A stretch of 64,000 nucleotides of DNA from Pinibacter sp031553495 (GTDB lineage Bacteria > Bacteroidota > Bacteroidia > Chitinophagales > Chitinophagaceae): assembly GCA_031553495.1 (NCBI GenBank), contig JAVBLN010000023.1, positions 1 through 64,000 on the forward strand, given 5' to 3'. Within the stretch, counting starts at the first letter, position 1; each line of letters starts with the position of its first letter. Of this stretch, positions 8,605 to 17,430 are shown piece by piece. The translations under genes were made by a program, and so were the position numbers. The notes beneath the pieces are model-generated. The model saw only the letters and a program-made list of their open reading frames with translations, was not told where the DNA came from and searched no databases.

Positions 8605-9516
8605 TTATTTTAAAATCTTATCCAGCAATTGAATACTTTTTCGGGTAATTTCAAATGCCACGGTATTCTCCTCAAATGAAGGAATGTACTTGGCAAATTT
8701 AACCGCATCGGCCATTCGCAATTGTTGTGCGAATGCGATTCTATCATCTTGTAGTAAAGTTGCAGAAGATAATTGCCCGATCAATTCTTCATTCGTTTTT
8801 TTACCCGCGGCCCATCCTGTTTTTCTCCACCAATATTTTCTTACAATTTCGTTTAGCTCCGTATAATAAGTTTTAACATCTTCAGCGCTTTGTAAAGGTT
8901 GTTTTTGTAAGCGTTTCATAGCATCCAAAGCTTCCTGCAAAGGCGAAAGCAACGGTTCATTGATAATGGTTCCCGGCGTTTTTGGCGTTTTTATTTTTTT
9001 TCGCAGAAAATAAATTGCTAACACCAACGCCAAAATTGTAATTAAAATCAGCGCCCAGTTAATGTATTTCGTAAATGGATTATCTACGATAATGATGTCT
9101 TTGATGTCGTGATAATCTTGTTGTGCATCAAATTCCGAAAACGAAACGGTTACAGGTAGCGAATCGGTAAATATTTCGTTACCATCAGCTTTTAACGGTA
9201 ATGGGGGTATATACCATTTACCGGAATCGAAGCTGGTTATAGTGATCATCTGGCGAAACAATTTACCATCCAGTGCGGCAACCGTATCTATTTTCCCTTT
9301 ATCGATAAACTCAAAATGAGGAATGCTGTCCAGAGGAAACCAATCCACCTTTACACCATGCGGTACAGATACTTCCAATACCAAACGAATGGGTTCGCCA
9401 ATTAAAATATCGCCACTGTCGATAGAAGCCTTCGCGGAAACGGATTGCGCGGAAATATATTGAAACGAAAAAACTATCAGAACCAATAAACCAATATGAC
9501 GTGCTTTATTAATCAT
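8605..9516 (-). CDS. BatD-like membrane protein of the MoxR operon
   Basis: A 303-residue protein with a signal peptide (ends YISAQ), a periplasmic beta-sandwich part (residues about 25-145), one transmembrane helix (about 152-172, WALILITILALVLAIYFL) and a cytoplasmic helical tail with TYYTELNEIVRKYWWRKTG. This architecture and position match the short BatD-type or DUF4381-like proteins of Bacteroidota MoxR operons. No enzyme motif is visible; it probably passes information between the envelope and the MoxR/VWA complex. It lies between the DUF58 gene (gap 207 bp holding a repeat variant) and batA (gap 14 bp). Confidence 0.75.
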   Translation of the reverse strand: MINKARHIGLLVLIVFSFQYISAQSVSAKASIDSGDILIGEPIRLVLEVSVPHGVKVDWFPLDSIPHFEFIDKGKIDTVAALDGKLFRQMITITSFDSGKWYIPPLPLKADGNEIFTDSLPVTVSFSEFDAQQDYHDIKDIIIVDNPFTKYINWALILITILALVLAIYFLRKKIKTPKTPGTIINEPLLSPLQEALDAMKRLQKQPLQSAEDVKTYYTELNEIVRKYWWRKTGWAAGKKTNEELIGQLSSATLLQDDRIAFAQQLRMADAVKFAKYIPSFEENTVAFEITRKSIQLLDKILK

Positions 9517-9600
9517 TCAGCCTGTTTAAATTTTATTTCAAAATCGCTTTAGAAGCTGTTTGAATTTAGTTGTGAAACTTTGTGCTAACAGCCCAATGTT

Positions 9601-9669
9601 GCCATGAAATACTACCGATGAACGAAATGCGACGCAACGATGATGCCATGAAAATCTGCCGCCCGTACC
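9601..9669 (-). repeat. 63-bp repeat variant (GCGTCGC subfamily)
   Basis: Almost the reverse complement of 25518-25588. It contains GATGAACGAAATGCGACGCA and is flanked by GCCATGAAA on both sides. It interrupts the moxR operon between the DUF58 and batD-like genes. Confidence 0.8.
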
Positions 9670-9723
9670 ATAAAAAAATCACAGCTTTCACATCTACATA
9701 TATAGCTTCATCATCTATTATTT

Positions 9724-10593
9724 TCAGCTTCTGCCAATAAAAAATTTCTGTAGCACTTTCACATAATCTTCATCGGTACGAATGTGCAACAGATCGCAAC
9801 CGGCTCTTGTAAAAATATTCTTACAGTTTTCGGTATGCTCAAAGAAATTTTGTTCATACTGCCGCCTGGTTAAAAAGTCGGAACTGTCAATCCACTTAGT
9901 GGCACCGGTTTCCGAATCCTGCACCTGCATTAGGCCTACCGGCGGTAACTGCACATCCATTTTGTCATAAATTTTTATTCCTATAACATCATGTTTTTTA
10001 CCGGCCACCCGCAATGCATGTTCAAATCCGGTATCAATAAAATCGCTTAAAATAAAAACGATACTTTTTTGCCTGGTAGACGTATTTAAAAATCGCAATG
10101 CTTCAGAAAGACTGGTGCCTTTACTCTTTGCATCGAAACTGAGCAAATGACGAACGATGTATAACGCGTGCTGCTTTCCTTTTTTAAGTGGGATATACTT
10201 TTCAATTATGTCGCTAAAAAACATAACACCCACTTTATCATTATTGTTGATTGCCGAAAACGTAAGCACAGCGCCTATTTCCGTAACAAGATCTTTTTTT
10301 CGGGCATGCACCGTACCAAAAAAAGAGCTGGCACTTTCATCAATTAAAAAAAGTACAGACAGCTCGCGTTCTTCTTCAAATAATTTACTGAACGGGTGAT
10401 TGAATCGGGCACTTACATTCCAGTCGATAAACCTGATATCATCACCTGGCGCATACTCGCGCACTTCCCGAAAACTCATACCACGTCCTTTAAAAGCGGA
10501 ATGGTACTCGCCGGTAAAAATGTGCCGTGTAAGCTTTTTACTTTTTATTTCAAGCTCTTTTACCTTTTTTAATATCTCAGCGGTTGTTAACAT
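9724..10593 (-). CDS. DUF58 domain protein of the MoxR operon
   Basis: A 289-residue cytoplasmic protein. The DUF58 signature appears early: GRGMSFREVREYAPGDDIR then IDWNVSAR. A degenerate VWA-like fold follows (LFLIDESASS, later FILSDFID). DUF58 proteins accompany MoxR ATPases and are thought to recruit their substrates. The start at ATG 10593 fits the usual length. It is separated from moxR by a 123-bp tract of short self-complementary GGCAGT/ACTGCC repeats, which could form a processing hairpin. Confidence 0.9.
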   Translation of the reverse strand: MLTTAEILKKVKELEIKSKKLTRHIFTGEYHSAFKGRGMSFREVREYAPGDDIRFIDWNVSARFNHPFSKLFEEERELSVLFLIDESASSFFGTVHARKKDLVTEIGAVLTFSAINNNDKVGVMFFSDIIEKYIPLKKGKQHALYIVRHLLSFDAKSKGTSLSEALRFLNTSTRQKSIVFILSDFIDTGFEHALRVAGKKHDVIGIKIYDKMDVQLPPVGLMQVQDSETGATKWIDSSDFLTRRQYEQNFFEHTENCKNIFTRAGCDLLHIRTDEDYVKVLQKFFIGRS

Positions 10594-10716
10594 ATGCTTT
10601 GTTGTATCAGATTATCAGTAGGCAGTTGGCAGTTGACAGTGGGCAGTAAGAAGATTCTGAAAAAGTTAGTTTGTTTCCTTCTCACTGCCTACTGCCTACT
10701 GTCAACTGCCTACTAT
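10594..10716. repeat. Self-complementary GGCAGT / ACTGCC tract
   Basis: TAGGCAGTTGGCAGTTGACA (from 10618) faces CTGCCTACTGTCAACTGCC (from about 10691) across 50 bp, an imperfect inverted repeat between moxR and the DUF58 gene. It could form a long intra-operonic hairpin. Confidence 0.6.
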
Positions 10717-11718
10717 TCACGGTACCTGTATTACTCTTAAAACATCTTCAACTACGTGTTCAACATTAATTTCTTCAGCTTCCGCTTCATAAGTAAGCCC
10801 AATGCGATGGCGAAGTACATCTTTTGCAATAGCTCTTACATCTTCAGGAATTACGTATCCGCGCTTGTTTAAAAAAGCATTTGCTTTTGCTGCCAAAGCA
10901 AGGTTGATACTGGCTCTTGGCGAACCGCCATAACTGATCAATGCTTTTAGTTTTGACAAATTATATTTATCGGGAAAACGTGTTGCGAAAACAATATCCA
11001 ATATATATTGCTCCACTTTTTCATCCATGTAAACAAGGCGTGTAAGATTACGAGCTTCCATAATCTCATTTACGGCAATTACCGGTTCCACTTTATCAAA
11101 TGTTAAACCCTGCACATTTTGCCGTATAATCAGTTGTTCCTCTTCTTTGGAAGGGTAATCCACAATCACTTTCATTATAAAGCGGTCAACCTGCGCTTCA
11201 GGCAATGGGTAAGTGCCTTCCTGCTCCAGCGGATTTTGCGTAGCCAGCACAAGAAAAGGCTCATCCAGCTTATAAGTGCTTTCGCCAATAGTAACCTGCC
11301 TTTCCTGCATCGCTTCCAGCAAGGCGCTTTGCACTTTTGCAGGCGCACGGTTAATTTCATCAGCCAAAATAAAATTGGCGAAAATTGGGCCTTTTCTTAC
11401 TATAAAATCATTACGCTGCTGATTATAGATCATAGTGCCAATCACATCGGCAGGCAAAAGATCGGGAGTAAACTGAATACGGCTGAATTTTGCCTGTATT
11501 GCCTGTGCCAGCGATTTAATAGTAAGTGTTTTAGCCAGGCCGGGAACACCTTCCAAAAGAACGTGCCCGTTGCTAAGCAGGCCAATAAGCAACCTGTCGA
11601 GCATGTATTGCTGCCCAACTATCACTCTACCCACTTCATCCCTAAGTCTGTCAATGAAAATTCCCTGGTATTGAATTTTCTCGTTTAGTTGTTTTATGTC
11701 TTCCGCTGTTTGTAGCAT
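10717..11718 (-). CDS. moxR: MoxR family AAA+ ATPase
   Basis: A 333-residue AAA_3 ATPase. Walker A is GVPGLAKT (57-64), Walker B is FILADEINRAP, and sensor motifs follow (LATQNPLEQEGTYPLPEAQ). The AAA lid domain ends at RHRIGLTYEAEAE. MoxR ATPases act as chaperones that mature or remodel partner complexes, here presumably with the DUF58, BatD-like and BatA proteins encoded directly downstream. It is the first gene of the operon; its promoter must lie in the 216-bp gap to the lipocalin-like gene, which is divergent. Confidence 0.93.
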   Translation of the reverse strand: MLQTAEDIKQLNEKIQYQGIFIDRLRDEVGRVIVGQQYMLDRLLIGLLSNGHVLLEGVPGLAKTLTIKSLAQAIQAKFSRIQFTPDLLPADVIGTMIYNQQRNDFIVRKGPIFANFILADEINRAPAKVQSALLEAMQERQVTIGESTYKLDEPFLVLATQNPLEQEGTYPLPEAQVDRFIMKVIVDYPSKEEEQLIIRQNVQGLTFDKVEPVIAVNEIMEARNLTRLVYMDEKVEQYILDIVFATRFPDKYNLSKLKALISYGGSPRASINLALAAKANAFLNKRGYVIPEDVRAIAKDVLRHRIGLTYEAEAEEINVEHVVEDVLRVIQVP

Positions 11719-11934
11719 AGTTTTAAGCTATTACTGTATTGATTGATTATTATGCAAAATACGAACAAACCATTTGCAATTCTTTTGCCACATCTAAAAT
11801 TTAAGATCAAATATGAAGAAGTTTTTTTAGTAATCCGGGTTGTTTAATAAGAGTAATTTCTTATTCGGACGAAAAATTATTATTTTATCACAATAAACTT
11901 ATTCCATTTTAGTTAATTATAAAACCTATGGCAG

Positions 11935-12375
11935 ATGAAATACTTTCATTTCATAATAGTGGTGTGCGCGATAGTGAGTTGCAGCCAAGATGATGATTCT
12001 TCCAATTCAGGTTCAGAAACAGATTTAATAACAAAATCAGCCTGGAAATTAGATGCCCTGGGATTTGATATTGATAAAAACGGGAGCATCGATTTAAATG
12101 TTCCCATAAAAGATTGCCAGGCCGATGACATATTTACATTTTCAAATAGCGGAAGCGGCACATTCAATAATGGAAGTGTAAAATGTGAAAATGATGATCC
12201 TGCAATGGCTACATTTTCATGGATCCTGCAAAACAAAACGCTTACAGCAAATATTCCGGGCCTGCTATCGGGTACGGCTGCTATAAACACATTAAATACT
12301 AACCGCCTTGAGTTGTGGAAAGATACTACCTATAATTCTATTCCCGGCCGGGCTATAGTAACACTAAAACATTAA
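11935..12375 (+). CDS. Lipocalin-like lipoprotein
   Basis: A 146-residue exported lipoprotein (signal ends IVSC). The mature part has the short lipocalin-like pattern of Bacteroidota: ITKSAWKLDALGFDIDKNGSID, FTFSNSGSGTF, a conserved DPAMATFSWIL strand and a final RLELWKD segment. Ligand unknown. A terminator follows. Confidence 0.7.
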   Translation: MKYFHFIIVVCAIVSCSQDDDSSNSGSETDLITKSAWKLDALGFDIDKNGSIDLNVPIKDCQADDIFTFSNSGSGTFNNGSVKCENDDPAMATFSWILQNKTLTANIPGLLSGTAAINTLNTNRLELWKDTTYNSIPGRAIVTLKH

Positions 12376-12404
12376 CATTTTAATTTTGGATTTCATAAAC
12401 AGTC

Positions 12405-12438
12405 AGCCGCCATTATTCCTAATGGGGGCTTTTGTTTT
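12405..12438 (+). terminator. Terminator of lipocalin-like gene
   Basis: AGCCGCCATT (12405-12414) and AATGGGGGCT (12421-12430) pair with one mismatch, followed by TTTGTTTTT. Confidence 0.75.
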
Positions 12439-12515
12439 TGGTTGTTAGAAGAAAATTACAGGCAGTATTTCAAAATTTTGCATCGTGCTCATATAAGGTG
12501 TGCAATATTTTGGAG

Positions 12516-12578
12516 ACCGGCAGTAGTATTTCATGGCATCATCGTTGTGTCACTCACTTGTGCGGTAGGAATGCTATT
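12516..12578 (+). repeat. 63-bp intergenic repeat, copy D (hybrid)
   Basis: Normal right half, but the left half reads AGTAGTATTTCATGGCATCA as in the 9601/25518 variants, so it links the two subfamilies. The TTATGAG tail follows to about 12670. Confidence 0.88.
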
Positions 12579-12670
12579 GAACAAGTGATGAGTTTTGAGT
12601 TATGGGTTATGAGTGTTTTTGCTTTCACATGCAATCAGTGATTAAAGCATTCTCATTTCTCAATTTATTT

Positions 12671-12746
12671 TAACCACACAAGGGCTGGTGGCAGTTCAGC
12701 CTACCCTTGTGTGCCTTGCGCTTTCCTATGTGGTCCTTGTGGTTAA
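12671..12746. repeat. AACCACAAGG palindromic repeat, copy 1
   Basis: Bounded by TAACCACACAAGG and CCTTGTGGTTA, inverted, with GTTCAGCCTACCCTTGTGTG inside. Related copies are at 33273-33380 and 37346-37429. Confidence 0.75.
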
Positions 12747-12866
12747 AAATTTTGCTTATTCATTTTCTCAATAGTTTCCAATCATAAAGCATTCTCAATT
12801 CTCAACTAAATAAACACTTTCAACTTTCAACTGCTCTCTAACCTCCCTACATTTACTCCCATTCAT

Positions 12867-12874
12867 TACTTTTG
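12867..12874 (+). promoter_or_regulatory. -7 box for DUF3820 gene
   Basis: TACTTTTG matches TAnnTTTG, 22 bp before the ATG; an AAAGAGAAG ribosome-binding stretch lies between. Confidence 0.5.
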
Positions 12875-12896
12875 AATTTTTAACAAAAGAGAAGTA

Positions 12897-13115
12897 ATGG
12901 AACCTAATAGTGAAATTTTGCTGCAGCTTGTAAGTATGAAAATGCCATTTGGCAAATACAAAGGTGTGTTGATCTGTAACCTGCCGGAATCCTATTTGGT
13001 TTGGTTTAAATCGAAAGGTTTTCCCAATGGCAAGCTGGGCATGCTTTTGCAAACCATGTATGAAATAAGATTAAACGGATTGGAATATCTGCTGCAACCA
13101 TTAATGAAAAAATAA
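12897..13115 (+). CDS. DUF3820 family small protein
   Basis: A 72-residue protein with the family core MPFGKYKGVLICNLPESYL then WFKSKGFPNGKLG. The family has been called a putative quorum-sensing-regulated virulence factor, but its biochemistry is unknown and its fold resembles exonuclease accessory segments. It ends 7 bp from the convergent end of the helicase gene, with no room for a separate terminator. Confidence 0.82.
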   Translation: MEPNSEILLQLVSMKMPFGKYKGVLICNLPESYLVWFKSKGFPNGKLGMLLQTMYEIRLNGLEYLLQPLMKK

Positions 13116-13122
13116 AGCTGCT

Positions 13123-15375
13123 TTATATATCATCGCTGCTTTCCAATGTAGCGTAATAATAAGATGCGGCTCTTATTTCTCCATACGAAAAATCGTCGCC
13201 CAATTTTTGCTTTATTGGCGTGGTGCTTTTTCCATCGCCAATTTCCTTAATAGCGCCAAGTATTTTTAATAATTTATCATGTGGCACAAGCTCTTCTATT
13301 TTTACCTCACCACTCACAATAAACGACGCAAGATGACTTTCAATAGTACTGAAAACCATATTGCGTTCGGCGGCTATTTCATTAATTGATTTTCCTTCCC
13401 TAAACATCGAAAGGCTTATTCTTCTTGTTTCTCCTTTTGGAGGCTTTGTAGAAACCACTGGTGAAGCTTCCTGAGCGTCTTCTTGTTTTACTATCACTAC
13501 TTTTCGTTGATCTTCTACAATCTGCAATAATGCATCCGCTTGTAATCCTTTTACCAATCCTTCTGTAACCTGTGTGGATTGATGCAACTGCTGTTGTTTT
13601 CTTTCAAAGATCAATTTCAAATACTTCAATGCTGCAACATATTTTCCCGTTTTTTTCTTAACACGAACAGCATCTATATGTTTTTGAAGCGGGTTGATCA
13701 AATCAGTATTTATAGCGGAATTGAAATAGTTGTATGCCGCTTTCATTCTTTCATGTAACTGCTCAAAGCCCTGCTGCGATATATCTTCCAACAGCCTTTC
13801 CAGTTGCAATAAAAATTTTTGAGCGGTTTCTTTTTGTGCCCACGCTTTTTTTAACAATTCCTGTGTCACTTTTACTGCAATCTCTTTATCAGGAATCGAT
13901 CGTGTGCCGCTTTCTTCACACACATGTTCCAGTTGGTCCACAATCTTTTCCCAATTAAATGCCAGCAACAAAGATTTTGCTATAAAAATTTTTTGCGATT
14001 CTTCCAGTTGCAAATGAAGAACATCTTCAGGCAATTCGGATTGCGTGAATGCGATCACACGCTCATCGGTACTAATGCAATGCGGATGAATGCGGGAATA
14101 CAGCACCATACCTTCCATGTTGGTTAGCCGGCTTAGTGCTACATATACCTGGCCTGGAGCAAATGAAGAGCCTGCGTCAATAATGGCTTTACTGAAAGTT
14201 AAGCCCTGGCTTTTATGAATTGTAATGGCCCATGCCAAACGAACAGGATACTGCTCAAATGTTCCCAATTCTTCCTCATCTATACTATCTTTTTCTTTAT
14301 TGTACACATACTTTACATTACTCCATTTTTCTTTCTTCACTTCCAGCTCGGTGCTTTCATTAGGAAATTCAACAATGATCTTTTCCTTATCCAGCGATTT
14401 TATGGTACCAATTTTTCCATTGTAAAACTTGCGTGCTTCGCCTTTATCATTTTTAATAAACATAATTTGCGCACCCGCCTTAAGGCTCAGTGTTTTCTCC
14501 GCAGGAAAAGCTTTTTCATTGAAATCGCCTTTTATTTCAGCTTCATAAATAAAAGGTTTGCCCGATAGTTTCACCAGTTCGCGATAATTAATGGAGTCAG
14601 CCTGTGCATTATGCGATGTGAGCGTAATATAATTATCTTTTTTATCCGGCCTGAAACCAGGTTTGTAATAAGCGTGCAGCGCTTCAAGATCTTCCCATGT
14701 GGCAATATTATTGCGAATATTATTTAGTATGTTTATAAACGTTAGGTCGCTTTGCCGGTATATTTTCTTTAACTCAATATACAGGGTCGAAGTTTGCTGC
14801 ATCACCAACGCGTCAAAAAAGAACGGACTTTTGTAATAAGGCCTCAGTAAATCCCACTCTTCATTTTTAATAACAGGTGGCAATTGAAACAGATCGCCTA
14901 TATACAACATTTGCACACCGCCAAAAGGCACCAGCGGTTGTTTACGAAAATGGCGAAGTATAACATCCACAGCGTCCAGCATATCGGCACGCACCATACT
15001 CACTTCATCTATTATCAGCAATTCCAGTTCGTTCAGTAAATCGCGTTTCGCATTATTAAGCCGAATATTTCTTAATAAAGTATGTTGATTGGAAATGCCT
15101 TCGTTCAGGCTGCTATTCCATCCGCTTTGCTGAGTGGGTATAAAAGGGCCGAATGGTAATTGAAAAAATGAGTGCATCGTTACACCGCCTGCATTAATGG
15201 CCGCCACGCCTGTGGGAGCCACAACAGCCATCTTCTTAAAAGTATTTTCGCGTATATACTTTAAAAAAGTTGTTTTACCCGTACCGGCTTTTCCGGTCAA
15301 AAAAAGATGCTTGTTTGTTTGATTAACAAATTTCACAGCCATTTTAAACCGCTCATTGGTGCTATCGAACATCAT
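13123..15375 (-). CDS. Pif1-like AAA+ DNA helicase with C-terminal HTH
   Basis: A 750-residue ATPase. Walker A is GKAGTGKTT (28-36), the APTGVAAINAGG motif follows, Walker B is LLIIDEVSM, and helicase motifs continue through ITIHKSQGLTF and VYVALSRLTNMEG, the Pif1/RecD arrangement. Residues about 655-745 add a helix-turn-helix segment (FREGKSINEIAAERNM...VEIEELVP-like) typical of bacterial Pif1-like proteins. The expected role is unwinding of structured or stalled DNA during replication and repair. It starts at the first of two adjacent ATG codons. The C-terminal HTH may contact DNA or RNA. Confidence 0.88.
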   Translation of the reverse strand: MMFDSTNERFKMAVKFVNQTNKHLFLTGKAGTGKTTFLKYIRENTFKKMAVVAPTGVAAINAGGVTMHSFFQLPFGPFIPTQQSGWNSSLNEGISNQHTLLRNIRLNNAKRDLLNELELLIIDEVSMVRADMLDAVDVILRHFRKQPLVPFGGVQMLYIGDLFQLPPVIKNEEWDLLRPYYKSPFFFDALVMQQTSTLYIELKKIYRQSDLTFINILNNIRNNIATWEDLEALHAYYKPGFRPDKKDNYITLTSHNAQADSINYRELVKLSGKPFIYEAEIKGDFNEKAFPAEKTLSLKAGAQIMFIKNDKGEARKFYNGKIGTIKSLDKEKIIVEFPNESTELEVKKEKWSNVKYVYNKEKDSIDEEELGTFEQYPVRLAWAITIHKSQGLTFSKAIIDAGSSFAPGQVYVALSRLTNMEGMVLYSRIHPHCISTDERVIAFTQSELPEDVLHLQLEESQKIFIAKSLLLAFNWEKIVDQLEHVCEESGTRSIPDKEIAVKVTQELLKKAWAQKETAQKFLLQLERLLEDISQQGFEQLHERMKAAYNYFNSAINTDLINPLQKHIDAVRVKKKTGKYVAALKYLKLIFERKQQQLHQSTQVTEGLVKGLQADALLQIVEDQRKVVIVKQEDAQEASPVVSTKPPKGETRRISLSMFREGKSINEIAAERNMVFSTIESHLASFIVSGEVKIEELVPHDKLLKILGAIKEIGDGKSTTPIKQKLGDDFSYGEIRAASYYYATLESSDDI

Positions 15376-15421
15376 AATACATGCAAAAATAAAAAAATGA
15401 TTTACGGAAGTAACAGTGTTG

Positions 15422-15568
15422 TTACTAATAAGAACATCATTTAGGGCCCTATTATTTATTGCCGAATAAAATTACTACAGCACAAGAGTGCGACGCAACG
15501 GCAGTTCCATAGTAATTCAAATGTTGGGCTCATAATAAAAGCAAGTCTTAAACAGGGTTCATATTAAT
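15422..15568 (-). repeat. Long repeat, inverted partner of 49968-50116, containing copy E
   Basis: About 147 bp nearly identical in reverse complement to 49968-50116, sharing AATAAGAACATCATTTAGGG, CAAGAGTGCGACGCAAC and TAATTCAAATGTTGGGCTCA. The 63-bp repeat copy E (15465-15527, GCGTCGC subfamily) forms its centre. It lies between the divergent helicase and hydrolase genes. Confidence 0.85.
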
Positions 15569-15664
15569 AATTGGGCATTCAAGGTAATGTTTTGAAATTA
15601 AACAGCAAAACCGATTTGTCGGCATTACGGAAAATAATTTAACTTGAACTAAATATCTGTACAT

Positions 15665-16606
15665 ATGCGACTAAGCTTTTTTATATTGCTATTTGCTTTC
15701 TCGATCAATTGCTATTCGCAGTTTAATGAAGAGCAGCTTACTTTAAACACAGCCCGCGGCGATTTGAAGGGTTCGTTAATTGTTCCCACAGGTGCGAAAA
15801 AATTTTCTGTCGTGCTTCTGCTGCCCGGTTCGGGGCCTACGGATCGCTATGGCAATAACAATATGGGTTTAAAAACTGATTGTTACAAGCAACTTGCTAC
15901 AGAATTAGCGAAAAAAAATATAGGCACGTTGCTGATAGATAAAAGAGGTATTGCCGCAAGTGCCGGTGCAATGAAAAGCGAAGCAGACCTTCGTTTTGAA
16001 GATTATGTAAACGATGCGGTAGCATGGAAACTTTTGTTAGAAAAAAATAAACGGATAAAAAATATTTTTATAGCAGGCCATAGTGAAGGATCATTAATTG
16101 GAATGCTGGTGGCACAAAAAACTTCTATTAAAGGTTATATTTCAATTGCCGGACCAGCAAAAAGCAGCGATAAATTAATTATTGAGCAGATAGGTAAACA
16201 AGCCCCCTTGTTGGTAAAAGCTGTAGATTCAATGTTTGCAAGACTCAGGAATAATCAGTCTTTAGACAGTGTGCCACTACCGCTGGCAAGTATTTTCAGA
16301 AAAAGTGTTCAGCCTTATATTGCTTCATGGATAAAATATACACCCTGCGAAGAGATCTCAAAAATTAACGTGCCCGTTTTAATATTACAGGGAACCACCG
16401 ACATTCAGGTGGATTCATCGGAAGCGCAGGCATTAAAACAATGTTGCCCAAAAGCGGAAATAAATATTATTGCAGGAATGAATCATGTGCTAAAAAATAG
16501 CAGCAACAATATACAGGAAAATATTGCAACATATAGCAAACCAGAACTACCAATTAATGAAGAACTTTCAAAAACAATCATTGAATTTATTTTAAAGAAT
16601 AAATAA
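15665..16606 (+). CDS. Secreted alpha/beta hydrolase
   Basis: A 313-residue protein with a signal peptide (ends CYSQ). The alpha/beta hydrolase fold has an LLPGSGPTDR oxyanion loop, the nucleophile elbow GHSEGS (S140), a TTDIQV acid loop and a final MNHVLK histidine, so the triad is complete. It is close to the BAAT/dienelactone hydrolase-type esterases annotated as alpha/beta hydrolases in Bacteroidota. Substrate unknown. The next gene follows after about 50 bp on the same strand. Confidence 0.85.
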   Translation: MRLSFFILLFAFSINCYSQFNEEQLTLNTARGDLKGSLIVPTGAKKFSVVLLLPGSGPTDRYGNNNMGLKTDCYKQLATELAKKNIGTLLIDKRGIAASAGAMKSEADLRFEDYVNDAVAWKLLLEKNKRIKNIFIAGHSEGSLIGMLVAQKTSIKGYISIAGPAKSSDKLIIEQIGKQAPLLVKAVDSMFARLRNNQSLDSVPLPLASIFRKSVQPYIASWIKYTPCEEISKINVPVLILQGTTDIQVDSSEAQALKQCCPKAEINIIAGMNHVLKNSSNNIQENIATYSKPELPINEELSKTIIEFILKNK

Positions 16607-16659
16607 AAAACAATTTCGAGAAAGTGAATACGGTCTGATTTTTGAGCAATACTATCATT

Positions 16660-17256
16660 ATGAATTTCCTCGCGCACGCATATTTATCCTTTCATCACCC
16701 CGATATATTAGTGGGCAATATGATCAGCGATTTTGTAAAAGGAAAAAAGAAATTTGATTATTGCGGGCCCATTCAAAAAGGCATTCAATTACATCGCTCT
16801 ATTGATGAATTTACCGATACGCATGCCACCACAAAAAAAGCGATGAGTGTTTTTCATTCCGCATACCGCTTGTACAGCGCCGCATTTGTTGATGTAACAT
16901 TCGATCATTTTTTAGCGAACGACGAAACGATATTTAATGAACAATCGCTTAACGAATTCAGCTGGTTTGTTTATAAAACTTTAAACAATTATGCATCTTC
17001 ACTACCGGAAAACTTTCTTGTTATGCTCCCCTATATGGAAACAAATAACTGGTTATTCAATTACCGTTTGCATTACGGCATGGAGCGCAGTTATGGCGGA
17101 ATAGTACGCAGAGCTGCATATCTAACAGAAAGTGATACAGCATACAAAATCTTTAATGCTCACTACAATTTTCTTAGAGAATGTTACGAGGATTTCTTTC
17201 CGCAATTATTGCAATACGCAAAAAATGAGTTTGATAAATTACTTCATACAGTATAA
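16660..17256 (+). CDS. acpH: Acyl carrier protein phosphodiesterase (DUF479)
   Basis: A 198-residue protein of the AcpH family, which removes 4-phosphopantetheine from acyl carrier protein. Family features are the N-terminus MNFLAHAYLS, then GNMISDFVKGKK, the metal/catalytic motif LHRSIDEFTDTH, and VDVTFDHFLAND. Length is close to E. coli AcpH (193). I start at ATG 16660, which gives the conserved N-terminus, and not at the TTG 18 bp upstream. Some DUF479 members are not biochemically proven, so the reaction is inferred from homology. Confidence 0.85.
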   Translation: MNFLAHAYLSFHHPDILVGNMISDFVKGKKKFDYCGPIQKGIQLHRSIDEFTDTHATTKKAMSVFHSAYRLYSAAFVDVTFDHFLANDETIFNEQSLNEFSWFVYKTLNNYASSLPENFLVMLPYMETNNWLFNYRLHYGMERSYGGIVRRAAYLTESDTAYKIFNAHYNFLRECYEDFFPQLLQYAKNEFDKLLHTV

Positions 17257-17280
17257 TTTTTCGTAGTGATTTTTTTTGAA

Positions 17281-17343
17281 ATCGGCGGTAGTGCTACTAT
17301 TAAGCATCGTTGTGTCACTCACTTGTACGGTAGTAATTCTAGT
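17281..17343 (+). repeat. 63-bp intergenic repeat, copy F
   Basis: Near-consensus, starting ATCGGCGG. It occupies most of the space between acpH and asnB, ending 87 bp before the asnB start, so it lies in or beside the asnB promoter. Confidence 0.92.
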
Positions 17344-17430
17344 GGGCAATTGGCAGTATGCCGATAAAAAACATAGTTTCAATATTTTTAAACATAAATA
17401 TTATATTCGGAAAATAAAATTATTCAAAGC

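Noticed and set aside
11119..11688. Long frame opposite moxR
   Set aside because: It is an antisense shadow of a clearly conserved ATPase gene, without its own features.
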